A DNA stretch of 64,000 bases, taken from Haliclystus octoradiatus. Its lineage: Eukaryota; Cnidaria; Staurozoa; Stauromedusae; Haliclystidae. The first letter of the stretch is position 1. The number at the start of each line of letters is the position of its first letter. The position numbers and the translations under genes are program-made. The DNA lies in the NCBI GenBank assembly GCA_916610825.1, contig OU744448.1, positions 2,467,501 through 2,531,500 of the forward strand, in the 5' to 3' direction. Below the pieces are notes generated by a model that made no database searches, was not told the origin of the DNA, and saw only the letters and a program-made list of their open reading frames with translations. Shown here one piece after another: positions 1 to 12,400 of the stretch.

Positions 1-30
1 TGAACTCCAGAACTGTTTTTCGCAAAGGGG
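1..30. repeat. GTTCATGAAC MITE, right end only
   Basis: TGAACTCCAGAACTGTTTTT then CGCAAAGGGG, the standard right terminus of the family, cut by the window edge. Confidence 0.75.
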
Positions 31-117
31 TTGACCTATTGGGGGGAATTTGAACAACATTCAACCAGACATCTGAGGTCTGAAGTCTGATGATTCTGCC
101 ATCTGAGCTATCCTCCC
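31..117 (-). repeat. SINE-1 head fragment (tRNA-like)
   Basis: Reverse complement reads GGAGGATAGCTCAGATGGCA ... GTTCAAATTCC, i.e. A and B boxes of the SINE-1 tRNA-like head. It abuts the end of a GTTCATGAAC MITE at 1-30. Confidence 0.65.
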
Positions 118-159
118 TACCATGTGGATCATGCATGTACATTTCCATAATTCACTTAC

Positions 160-404
160 ATTGTTATTGTCTTCAATTAAGCTTATATACTCCTCTTGTT
201 TTTCATTGTCATCAAACACAGGGACTTCACAATCAATCCCCATAGCATCAATTTCATTGCTTAATGAACTTGTTGATGATATTTGTTCATAACATTGACG
301 ATTTGGTAAACTCATTGGATCCATTAACACATCAAAAGGTACCATTGGGTGTTGATATGAACTGGGAAGATTAATATCCCACAGTTTTGGTTGACCAAAT
401 GTAC
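160..404 (-). CDS. WDR49-like exon 33 (last exon in window)
   Basis: Begins [13 protein letters not shown] after GT completes the Gly of [20 protein letters not shown] is a family signature after the final propeller; an acidic tail follows. Acceptor GACAG|GTACAT, donor AAT|GTAAGT at 158-159, so the gene continues leftward out of the window. Confidence 0.9.
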
Positions 405-3400
405 CTGTCAAAAGAAGATCATTGTTAAATGTTGAATGTGTATAATAGCTAGAGAGTTCACAGGAAATAGAAGTTCATTGAAGACTTATAAAACCTTTTA
501 TAAGGTGTTCAAGTAATGATCATAAGCAATTCATGCTATTCATCAATGGTTCATCATGGAGTTATGAACAGTTCATGAACTCAATGTCACAACGCGACTT
601 ATACCAATGTATATATAGTTGTAGTTGTGAGATAAAAGTAAGTAAACGAATAAATGATATACTATGAAGTTAAAGAACTTATTTAATATAACATTTATCT
701 AAAACACGACTGTTTGTTACTCAGCTATACAAAATCTAATCAAAACAATATTTCAACTGTTTTATAACTTATAACGATATCCGTTGTAATATTGATCTAG
801 ATGATCAATATTGTAAACAAACTTATTAACTATCATTAACTATTAACTATCATTAATTGTACTAGTGACATTCGTCCCTTCTTTAAAGAAGTATGCTTTA
901 TATAAAACTATAAAATATTTAACATATGAAACTTATCAAGCCACGTTATAGATTCTAAACAAAATATATTTAGCAATATATGATGTGGATTAATAATTTC
1001 TTAATAACTTAATTAATGATCACACATAAAATACTATTTGATGATAATTGATAAATCAATTTAAATTTTTAACATATATTATTTGCTTATAACAAATAAT
1101 CATAATGACCAATTGTAGTATTTCTCTGGTAAACAACCCTATCAACTTTTAACCATAAATCTATAAATTCCATACACTCTTAACCATAACAATGAAGCAG
1201 TACTGTGTAAACTCCATAATATACAATAGATATAAATTCTTTGGCAATCAAATATAAAATATCATAATTTTTTTTAAATATGTAATAAATCCAATGATCC
1301 AAATAAATAATATCTTTTAACATGATAGTGATAAAATCTTTGTAAAGATGTACTAAACCAGAATTATAAATAGCTTTTATTAAACCAAGATTGGCTGTGA
1401 AAATCTAGGAACCAAGTAATAATACGATGAATACGATGTAATATAGCAAGGGTAAGGCGTTGTTGAAGGCATCATGGGTAAATAAGATGGATATGGTGCA
1501 TACGTATGATGTAATACATTTGGATGTGCGTAAATGCTTTGAGGCGTCTGATGTAATTGAGTTGGATGAATATTGCAGATAGTTGGATTACCTAGCTCAT
1601 TATATGTAAACACTTGTCTAGGTCTTAATGTACGTCTAGGGCGGTTAGTGGACTGAGGTGAATTGTCTTCTTCTCTTTCCTCTGCTATTTCTTCTTCTTC
1701 TTCTTCTTCTTCTTCTTCTACTAATTCTTCTTCTTCCATTTCTCTGGGATGGGTATCTTCGAATACATCTTCTGGTTGCAATACTCCATAATCAATTGTA
1801 TCTGTACAATTTGGAGTTGCCGCATCATCATCTTGTTGATAAACAATTAATTCATCTGGTACTTCATCTTCATCTTCATCTTCGACATCAGCCAATTGTT
1901 CCCTATCTTCATTGTCATAAAAAATATTGTTTTGATGTCTGTTGTCTAGAGGTACATTCTGTTTTTTCGCATCAGCCTCTTTTGTACCCAGAACTTTGGA
2001 TTCCGAAGGTAATTGATCACATGGATACAGTAGATTGCGATGCAGTACCCTTTCTCTCCCAACTTGATCCTCACGACATACTTTATAAACAAGACCAGAA
2101 TCTCCAATGACAGAGATTACTTCATATACATGTGGTTCCCAATATGAGCGCAATTTGCCAGGGCCTGAATGTGGAGTAACATTTTTCACCAAAATTCTAT
2201 CTCCAGGCTCAAGTGATGCAGCTAGTCTACCACTGTTGCGACGATCTCTATCTTTGCTTTTTCTTGACGCTGTACGCTGTCCAGCTATTTGATATGCATC
2301 AGACATGGCAGACGCCCATGTTTTTACGTAATCTTTATACGACTTCGTCTTAGGCGTGTAAGTTGAAAATATCTCATCGATTGGTAGACGCGGCGATCTT
2401 CCAAACATCAAGAAATAAGGTGAATAATTGGTTATGCTATGTTGCGTACAATTGTAGGCATGAATCAGCTTATTTAAATGATCTTTCCAATGAGACTTTT
2501 GATTTTCTTCCAATGTTCGTAGCAAAGCAAGAATTGTCCCATTCATTCTCTCGCATTGGCCATTAGACTGTGGATGATAAGGTGTAGTCCGACATTTCTT
2601 AATGCCATACAACTTGTTTAGTTCTGCAAATAGAGAATTTTCAAACTCTTTTCCTTGGTCGTGTAATAGTTTCTGAGGAATGCCAAATCGTGGTACAAAC
2701 TCATTGTATAACTTCTGAGCAGCTGTCTTTGCAGATTTATTTCTGGTCGGATACGCTTGAAGAAAACGAGTAAAATGATCAACAATAGTGAGAATGTACT
2801 CATAGCCACCAGAACTAGTTTCGAGGTGTACAAAGTCTATGGAGATCAGTTCCAATGGAGCGGATGTTAAGATTGAATCAATGGGAGCAGGTCGTAATGC
2901 TGCTGGTCGACGTTGTTTGATACAGGTGCATACATTTGTAATATAATTCTCAATGTCGGAACTCATGTAAGGCCAGAAGAAGCGATCTCGGATTAAATTC
3001 AATGTTCGTTCAACACCTAGGTGTCCCATATCGTTATGTAGTTCGTGATACACAAATGGACGAAGAATCTCAGGAATAACAATTTGTGCTTTGGTACTTG
3101 TGCGGCGACAAAGCAGGCCACGCTCATCAATAAACAGAAGGTTCCATTCATGTAGAAGCTTCAAAGTAATTTTATTGTATTTTTTAATTTCTTCAGTTGA
3201 AGGTCTTTGGTCTTTTAGTAGATGTCCAAGGACGAGAGCAAGGGAGGAATCTTCTTGCTGACAGCGTTTAACATACAATAGATCATTGAGATTGCATCTT
3301 GTAGGACCAGAAGTTGGCTGAAGAGCATTTATCATGTACCATGCTTCGTCATCATTTGATTGTACAATATTACCTTGAAAGATTGCATTAAGCTCCAATC

Positions 3401-6400
3401 CATCAATAGTTGCATCATAGGAGTTCATAGATTGTTGAAGTTTTTCTGGATAACGTGATAAAAAATCGGCATCCACATTATGCTTTCCACTGCGGTAATG
3501 TATTGTAAACTTGAAATCAGCAAGTTCATTAACCCATCTTTGTCCTAGAGCTGAAAGCTTTGCAGTAGTTGTAACATAAGTGAGAGGGTTATTGTCAGTG
3601 AAAATTTTGAATGATGGAGAATAATACAGATACGAACGAAATTGTTCAGTTACAGCCCATTTTAAAGCCAGAAATTCGAGTTTAGAACTATGATAATTCC
3701 GCTCTGATCCTTGAAGTGAGCGACTGGCAAAAGCTACAACACGGAGCTTCTCATCTTGTTTTTGATATAGTATAGCACCTAAACCATGTTTGCTAGCATC
3801 AGTATGAACGATGAATGGCATAGAAAAGTCTGGGTAACATAATGTTGGTGCAGTTGTTATAGCTGTGACCAATGACTTGAGAGCATCTTGATGTTCTTTT
3901 AACCAGGTAATCAAGGCAGTAGATGGTAGTTGACCATTAAGATTTTTCTTTTTACTTTTCGTTTTTGTTGAGAATGATGGTTTATCAGATTTCCCAGTAT
4001 GATCAAGCAGATGATTCTCCAGTAAGTGATAAAGGGGTTTGGCATGACTTGCAAAATTGGGAACAAATCTACGGAAATAGCCAAGAAAACCAAGAACTTT
4101 TCGTAAATCACCAACAGTGTTTGGATGACTTTCCAATAATTTCGTTACAGCAACAACATTATCTGGATCTAAACAATATCCGTCAGGTGTTATCTTACGT
4201 CCAAGGTATTTTACTTCTTGCTTAAATAAGTTGCATTTTGATGCTTTCAGTTTGATGCCATGAGAGCGAAGGCGTTCGAAGACTTGCTGCAAATGCTTTA
4301 CATGCTCTTCGAATGAGTTAGAAAATACTAGAAGATCATCTAAATATGGTATGACAAAATCATCTCGCATTCCATCCAAACATTCTTCCATTAACCGTTG
4401 GAATTGTGCTGGTGCATTCATTAGACCAAAAGGGATGCGTACCCATTCGTATAGTCCCCAAGGTGTGCAAAATGCAGTCTTGTGTCTACTAGCTGGATGG
4501 ATGAATGCTTGGTGATAGGCTTGGCTTTGATCAAGTAAGCTAAACCAACATTTTCCTCCGAGGCTGTCCAAAGCTTCTTGTATACGCGGCAACGGATGAC
4601 TATCTTGAATCGTTTTGCTATTTAGTTGTCGAAAATCACAGCATAACCTGAGTTCTCCAGACTTTTTGCGAACTAGTACAATAGGAGATGAATATGCAGA
4701 ATTTGATTTGGTAATAAGTTGACGATTTAATAAGTCTTGAATATATGCTTTGACATCAGGATACAATGGACGTGGAATGGAATTGTAGCGTTTCTGAACA
4801 GGTACTTCATTATTCAAGGGAATTTTCATTTGAACTTCAGGTACACAGCCAATATCACCAGAATGCTTTGAAAATGTTTCTCTTTCATTGCTCAGCATGG
4901 TCTTTGCAATAGTATACTGTTCAGCTGTAAGGTGAGACAAATCAACTGGTGGTACTTCTTGTCTGGGTGTCTCATTTGTAGCAGTGGTATTGATGACTTG
5001 GTTATCACAAATTTGAATTGCAGAAGTCGTTGAAGACTGGAGACACACTGGTATTGGTGTAACTGATGAGATTACATGTAACGATCCAAGCTCAATACGT
5101 GGCGTCAAGTGAGCAGCAGATGATGATGTATTGGTGATTGGAATATCAATATGACATGATGTTCCTGCTGGTAAAGTTAATAATGTCTCTGAAATTTCGA
5201 GTGCAGCAGGCCATGGACTCATAACATTTGGCTCAAATATAACAGGTATTCTGACGTTGGAAGGACTTGTCTGTACAGAACACGTTAGTATGTAATTTTG
5301 ACCAGGATTGATTGTAGTAATATGATTGGGAGATCTTACATTGCATAATATATCAGTAACATCTGATTGAATCAAACTAATGACAGGCTGTACATCAGTG
5401 AGAAATGGCATGGCATTTTGTAAATTGATATCAGCAGGTCCGTATGTATTTCCTGGTTTCACTATCTCTTTGATTACATTATAGCCAAGAATTGGGTCTT
5501 GGAGCTGTTCTTGCGTTACTAAAAATGGTACCAAAATATTATTATTTGTACTCCAGTGTTTTAACTGAAATGAAAGTTCGATGTAACCTTTAAATGGAAT
5601 ATCAACACTGTTTGCAGATTTTAATACAAATTCCTGTTCTTCTTCAGGTAGTAGCTCTTTGATGTCTTTGATGGTCCAATCACGTAGATTATTATTTAAC
5701 CAATGTTCAGAGATGAGAGATACTTGGGCACCAGTATCGTACAGACACTTTGTTGCGGTGTTATCCAATAGACAAGATATGAGACATTTTTCACCAATAA
5801 GTTTTATCAATTTTGTTTTTGGTGAAGTACACATGGGATTCACATATAAATCATGGTTTGTAGATAAACATTCTGATTGTAACGTATGTATAGCATTACA
5901 TAGCACTTTATGCGTCGTCCAGTCTTTTGATTGACATTCAGTATTGCAATACTTAGTAACATGACAACCAGAACATTGCATCATTCTTGTACAAACAGCA
6001 TTACATAAATGACATACATTCACAGGGGACATTTCTTCTGTTGGACCTACTGACCGTCCCTGGTCTGCAGGCCGTTGAAGTTTTCCGACCTCTTTCTACA
6101 GTACCTTGCAATGTGATTGTCTCCTCCACATTTACGGCAATGAGGACATTTATCTAGGCCAGAGGTTAAACAGTTTTGGCAAACAGGTAATCGTGGTTGG
6201 CTGTTCTGAGGTCTCCCAATGGCATTGAGATCTGCCTGGATTTTATTAACATTACTCTTTAATTCATTTATCGAGGAAACTTGAATTTGCAAGGTTTTGA
6301 TTGCCTCAAGCAATGAAGACATGTCTGTATTTGAGGCTGATTCAGTTTGATCTGGTACTTTAACAGCATTAATTCTCTTTACGTGTTTCTGCTGTTGCCC

Positions 6401-9400
6401 AATTTTATTGTTTCTATTAGTTTCAGCTGCCATGATAGTTCGCATCTGAGTTATAAGAGTCACATCTGAAACTCCAGGCATTCGAAGAAATGGTCTAATT
6501 TGTATGCGTATATTTTCATACTCTTGCCGTATTCCACTTTCAATGGTGTCCATTGTCAGAGAATTCACTAAGTGATGATCACACTTCACACCACCTTCTT
6601 CCTCAGAGGCAAGGCATACTTTTGAACGCAATTCAAATGCTCTTAAAATAAATGCAAGAGGATCTTCATTTTCTTGTTGACGCATGCTGGTTAGTTCCTG
6701 GTAAAGTTCGATGGAAGATTTTTCTTGATAGTGTGATCGAACAATCTCCTTTAATCGTGGTAAAGTAATATCTGGTAATGTTTCTAAATATGAGCGTAGC
6801 TGTATTCCTGGTGTTATGGCACGAATTATAGCAGAAGTTACCTCACTATCAGTGTAACCACGTGCAAGTTGATCATTAATTTGGCGGATAAGGCCAACAT
6901 AACTCAGCTTATCTTTTTGACCTGGATGGCCAATCTGACCAGACAATTTACACAAGTTCTGTACACGGTTCAAACTATAAATAATAGGATTTGTTGATGA
7001 TGAACCAGTACTAGGAATTGAGTTAGGTAGTACGGTGGAAGTGGTAACTGTAGGTACAGGTGAATTGATGGATGACAGAATCGATTGGGTTGATAATGGT
7101 AATGATGAGGACAAAGGTAAAGCATCGGTAGACACAGTTATTGCAGTTATAGATGACTGAGCTACTGTTGTAATATTGACAGTTTCAGATGTAGCAACTG
7201 ATGAAACATTAGTGGTACTGGTTTGAGATACAAATTCATCCGTGATAATTTTGAGCAAGTTAATATAAGCTGTGTAACGCTCAAGTTCATTCAAAGTGTC
7301 AAAGTAACGTCGTAATAATTTTATTATGTATATTTTAGATTTTCCCTCCCAATTCTCAGTAGGAATATAGAGTCCCTCTGCTACTGTAGTTAATTCAGCA
7401 GTAGTTAATCTCAGAAAAGCGGTTTCAACTTCAATTTCAACGTCATCGATCGGAATAGCAGACGCCATCTTTAAATTATACAAAATATCCAGTTGCTAAT
7501 GGCGACAAGATGACAGGGCTGAGCTCCCTGTGGACACAGTGATATTGAATCTCAACAAAATGGCGAACGTAAAACGCAATATGTCAAGAAAACAACAGTT
7601 CAAGTTTTCAACAGTAAAAATAAAACGCTATTACAGACCACAATTCACAAATATATGAGAAGTGATGTCAACTAATAGACAAGTAAAAAATTGTTAATTA
7701 AATGGAGTTTAAAACAAGATAGATCTCACCGATCTTTGGTTGAATATACTTTGTTGTGTTGGTCGTTCGTCTCGTCTTTTCTCAGCGGTGAATAAAGTTC
7801 GATTAATCGGGCTCCAATTGTCACAACGCGACTTATACCAATGTATATATAGTTGTAGTTGTGAGATAAAAGTAAGTAAACGAATAAATGATATACTATG
7901 AAGTTAAAGAACTTATTTAATATAACATTTATCTAAAACACGACTGTTTGTTACTGTAGGAACCTTCCCGAACCCTCTTGACATTCTAGAACATAGGATA
8001 ACCTACATGACTCATATAATGACAACGCATGATCTATAATGACAACGCACAATCTAGAAGTTTCTAGCTTTCTTTTAAAACACTATAAATACAGCAAATG
8101 TAGAATATTATCTTATTATCTTTAAACTAACTTACTATCAACATATCAACTTGGAATTACTATTATTATTCATCAATATTTGGTTTTGCACATGAGAGGT
8201 TGATAATTATTACCAGGTTGCTTTTAAGCGATGTTTAAATTAATTAGATCTCATGTATGATTGAAGTATAGTTAATCAAAAATTAGATAGATATTTAATG
8301 AAACATGTATAGCACAGACATCTATGATGTCTATGTGCAGGTGGTGACTTCTCAAAGGTACACTTTCTGATCACGTAATACTCTAGACGTTTAGGAGCAC
8401 GCAATTGAATATCTGTAGCAAATTATTGATACGACAAAAGGTTATGCAAATTCAACATTTCACAACCTTCAAAAGGGACTGCCTAAAAGGGTGACCATGA
8501 CCATGACCGTGACCGGTCACGTATGTCTAAAAGGGTGACCGATCGTGACTTTTAGAAAAAGGCAAAAAGAAGATAGAAATAAGACATTGGGCATAACAAA
8601 CACAGCCTGGCCAATTTATATGGCTAAATGCAATCCAATTCTTTACTTGTTAAAGAAATTTAAGAGTTGATTTTGTCGTGTTGAGTCAATAACAAACTGG
8701 GAATTTCTGATAGGCGTCTAAACCGATGACTAACCCACGCTGTGACGGGACAATAGAAAGTATGCTTAGAAGTGACAAAGTTTCAAACTGCGAACGTTAA
8801 ACTTCAATGTTCAACGTTCGCACCTTCTTCTAAAAAAGTCCAAAACGAGACGGTAGTCTTGACGGCGGGCTAAACTTCAACGTTCACACCTCAAATTTCT
8901 AAAGTTCAACGTTCACACTTTTCTGCCTTGAAATTCACAACGAGGCACAGCAACAAGGGAACGAGTTTATTCATAAAAATCATTAATGAATAAATATGAT
9001 CGAAAGTGATCTGCGAAATAAAAACAGCGAAAATAAAATAAAATAATTTCAGCTTCAAATAGTCTGTAAAATAAAAATACTTCGCATATCACTATCAGTA
9101 AAGTATCGAACAAGAACAAGTGCTGTACAGGTGCAACTTGAGGTTCATTCCCGCTTAAAAATTCTAAGAAATAATGAACTTTAAAATAAACGTATTCGAA
9201 ATTATTTGAATATTATTAAGTTTCTTCAGGAATGACGTCATGATTTTCTCGAGAAAGGGACAACCTTTCCCTACAGCGGTTTTTCTTCAAGTTTAAAAAA
9301 TTAATACATGTGTGACATTGCGTGTATGTAGTTCCGACAGGGGTCTATATAGCACTCTTTCCCCTCCTTCTAGTCTCACTGGATTTCTGATAAAGAAACG

Positions 9401-12400
9401 TGCATGCTGGGCGTGTATATTTACCATTGAATTGTATATTGTAGATACAGTATACCATTACTTTCGATAGTTCTTGAATAAGTGGAAATTACTCTAAGCG
9501 TCTACTATATATATATATGTATCCACGAATTTGAGTGTATGGACCGATCTGTTGATTTAGCATGACTAATAAACTATAGGCAGTTATAAATTCTAATTGA
9601 TAATTTCATGCATACAACTAATCTGAAATTTGAGCTTACTAATCATTTTAAAAAACTACAATAATTTAATTGAAAAAACACTAATTAAGATGTATTTATT
9701 GTATAAATGAAACAAAGATTAGTCAAGTTTTACCGTGACTCTGAGTTTCGCGCTTGTACGCTCTCCAGACGGAATTTATTCTAATGTAAAACATAACCAG
9801 TAACTCTCTTTATATACATGTATGAAAAATTATATTATTGATTTACACTTAGCTATATTGTATTCAATGTATTTACTTTGTATGTGTTTCCTTAAAGTTT
9901 CGCAGGTAATATTTATTTTCGTGGTGGCACTTCTTATTTATTGTATGATTATGTATATACGGTAGTATAGTTCTAGATATCGGATTAAGCTTTTAAAAAA
10001 TACAAAGCATAATTCGGTATTTTGCCTACTAAAAACTGTTTAGTAAATGTTCTAAATCTACGGCCACTCCACGACCCATCGTAGTAATATATTACTCCAT
10101 CTTTCCTCAATACAGCTGTGAAATGCTTGCCTTCAAAGAGGGCGTTGCTGTTTCTGGCTCAAAACTATTGCCACTAAATAACGTTAACGATTTGGGTAAA
10201 TTCAGGATCGATGCTGGATCATTACAATTCAACTGGATAGGCAGGATCCATGCCTCCATGGATGATTTGCAGTAAAATAGCCATGAGTCAAATCCATTGG
10301 CAAATTGCAGTCTTTGCATGATGTAATTTTAAATCAGATTTCAAAGCATTCTCCATATCTTGCGAGGAACGACATCGTACATCGTCTGCTTCGACTGATA
10401 TAGCGAATGTTAGATCCAATTCTCGGGGGAGGGGGGGGGTAATTCCCACATGACTGCTAGACGCTCCACTCTTTTTAGTTCCATATTCCAGCTGAGAAAA
10501 TACTTCTTTGGGTATCGCGTTTCAAGTTTTTGAACTTTTGGGTATCCTATTTTTGACTTCTTCAAAATTTTTTGGGTATTATTTTAAAGTTTTGAAACTT
10601 TTTGGGTAGCATCAACATAGACTTCACTTTTTTCCAAAGTGGTACACCCCGTTCCGACTAAAGAGCTGGAGTTACTCCCCTCCGGATCCAAGTTCGAAGT
10701 GGAAGGACAGTCCCATATTTTAAAGTTAGAATTTTTCAGGGATAAAAGATATCATTATATACTGATGAGCCGTGCACTCTTCATACCGAATGGCAGGGGA
10801 CCTATGGTAGATCAATGGATTATTTTCAAAGCGAATAAGAAGAGTAATGTGACAGAAAAGGTAAATATTGAGTATACATTGTATCGCGACGGGAAAGTGA
10901 TCACCGATGATGATGGTAAAGATTGTAGTTTAATTGCTTCAAGTAGTGAAGGGGTGTACCACTGCCGCGTCTCGTGCAGGGATTCAACTTTGGAATCATC
11001 GAAAGTAACAGTTAGTTCAAGGACAATGAGACGTGTTCTATGTGTTTTCTTTTTTTTAACGTTGTAATATTAAATAATTCTTATATTTGGTTCATATATC
11101 TATAAACATGTTACTGTAAATTATGTGTCTTCAAATTTGTTATTTTCAGCCTATACCATAGGGGGACAGGGGGACTATAACACCCCCATTCGAGGATACC
11201 CAGTCGTGGACAGGCATACTTGAATTTAGGCACACTTGATGGCATTGACTGGTGCATATTTTTATTGAAAGTACAGTAAAATCAACAACTATCTTCAAAA
11301 CTTCGCGATGTTTTGCATCGTTATATTCATCCTAAAATGGCTCAAATTTTGACTCAAAATCTTTATTACGGGGCTATGACATCCCACAGCCTATTTTAAG
11401 AGAAGTACTCCCCGGGTACTGAGGTACTGACAGCATGACAAGTAAGTCTACTACAGTGTCAGTTAAACGTAATTGTAACCGGGTAATCGGGTATACTCTT
11501 ATAATAAACCGTCTGAAGAGCGTATTTACGCGATCGTATTTACTTATTACGTATTACGCGATTTACGTATTAAACTTGTGATCTTTGATCTATTAATTTA
11601 TACTGGGAAGCATTTACACGGAATAACATAATTAAGTTGATCAAATCGTTCTTCAAATATCTATACAGTAGTGTTATTTATAAATCATTCTTATTCAAGT
11701 CCTGAATAAATGATGATGATGATGATATTGCTCTGCTTTTTGATGTTTTGCTCATGCATTTTATTTACTAACAAATTAACATTCAATCGAGAATCAATCC
11801 TGAATGAATGAAATCAGCCACAGCTTTTAATTGAGATACATACATTTAATTTATCTGAAGCATACAGAGCACTTTCGCTAATACTTATTTCATTTTATTT
11901 TATTTTCGCTGTTTTTATTTCGCAGAGCACTTTCGATCATATTTATTCATTAATGATTTTTATGAATAAACTCGTTCCCTTGTTGCTGTGCCTCGTTGTG
12001 AATTTCAAGGCAGAAAAGTGTGAACGTTGAACTTTAGAAATTTGAGGTGTGAACGTTGAAGTTTAGCCCGCCGTCAAGACTACCGTCTCGTTTTGGACTT
12101 TTTTAGAAGAAGGTGCGAACGTTGAACATTGAAGTTTAACGTTCGCAGTTTGAAACTTTGTCACTTCTAAGCATACTTTCTATTGTCCCGTCACAGCGTG
12201 GGTTAGTCATCGGTTTAGACGCCTATCAGAAATTCCCAGTTTGTTATTGACTCAACACGACAAAATCAACTCTTGAATTTCTTTAACAAGTAAAGAATTG
12301 GATTGCATTTAGCCATATAAATTGGCCAGGCTGTGTTTGTTATGCCCAATGTCTTATTTCTATCTTCTTTTTGCCTTTTTCTAAAAGTCACGATCGGTCA

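Larger units (their letters stand above)
585..7955 (-). mobile_element. Gypsy-class LTR retrotransposon in the last visible WDR49-like intron
   Basis: 3' LTR, pol, gag, leader and part of a 5' LTR read right to left. The two LTRs agree base for base over the 137 bp they share, implying a young insertion. Gag and pol frames are unbroken. The 5' LTR lacks its U3-side 149 bp, so the target duplication cannot be verified; left flank is CTCAA. Confidence 0.93.

Noticed and set aside
1658..2292. Plus-strand ORFs, one with a long Leu run
   Set aside because: They are the antisense of the acidic Glu-rich tail and the integrase C-terminus of pol on the minus strand.
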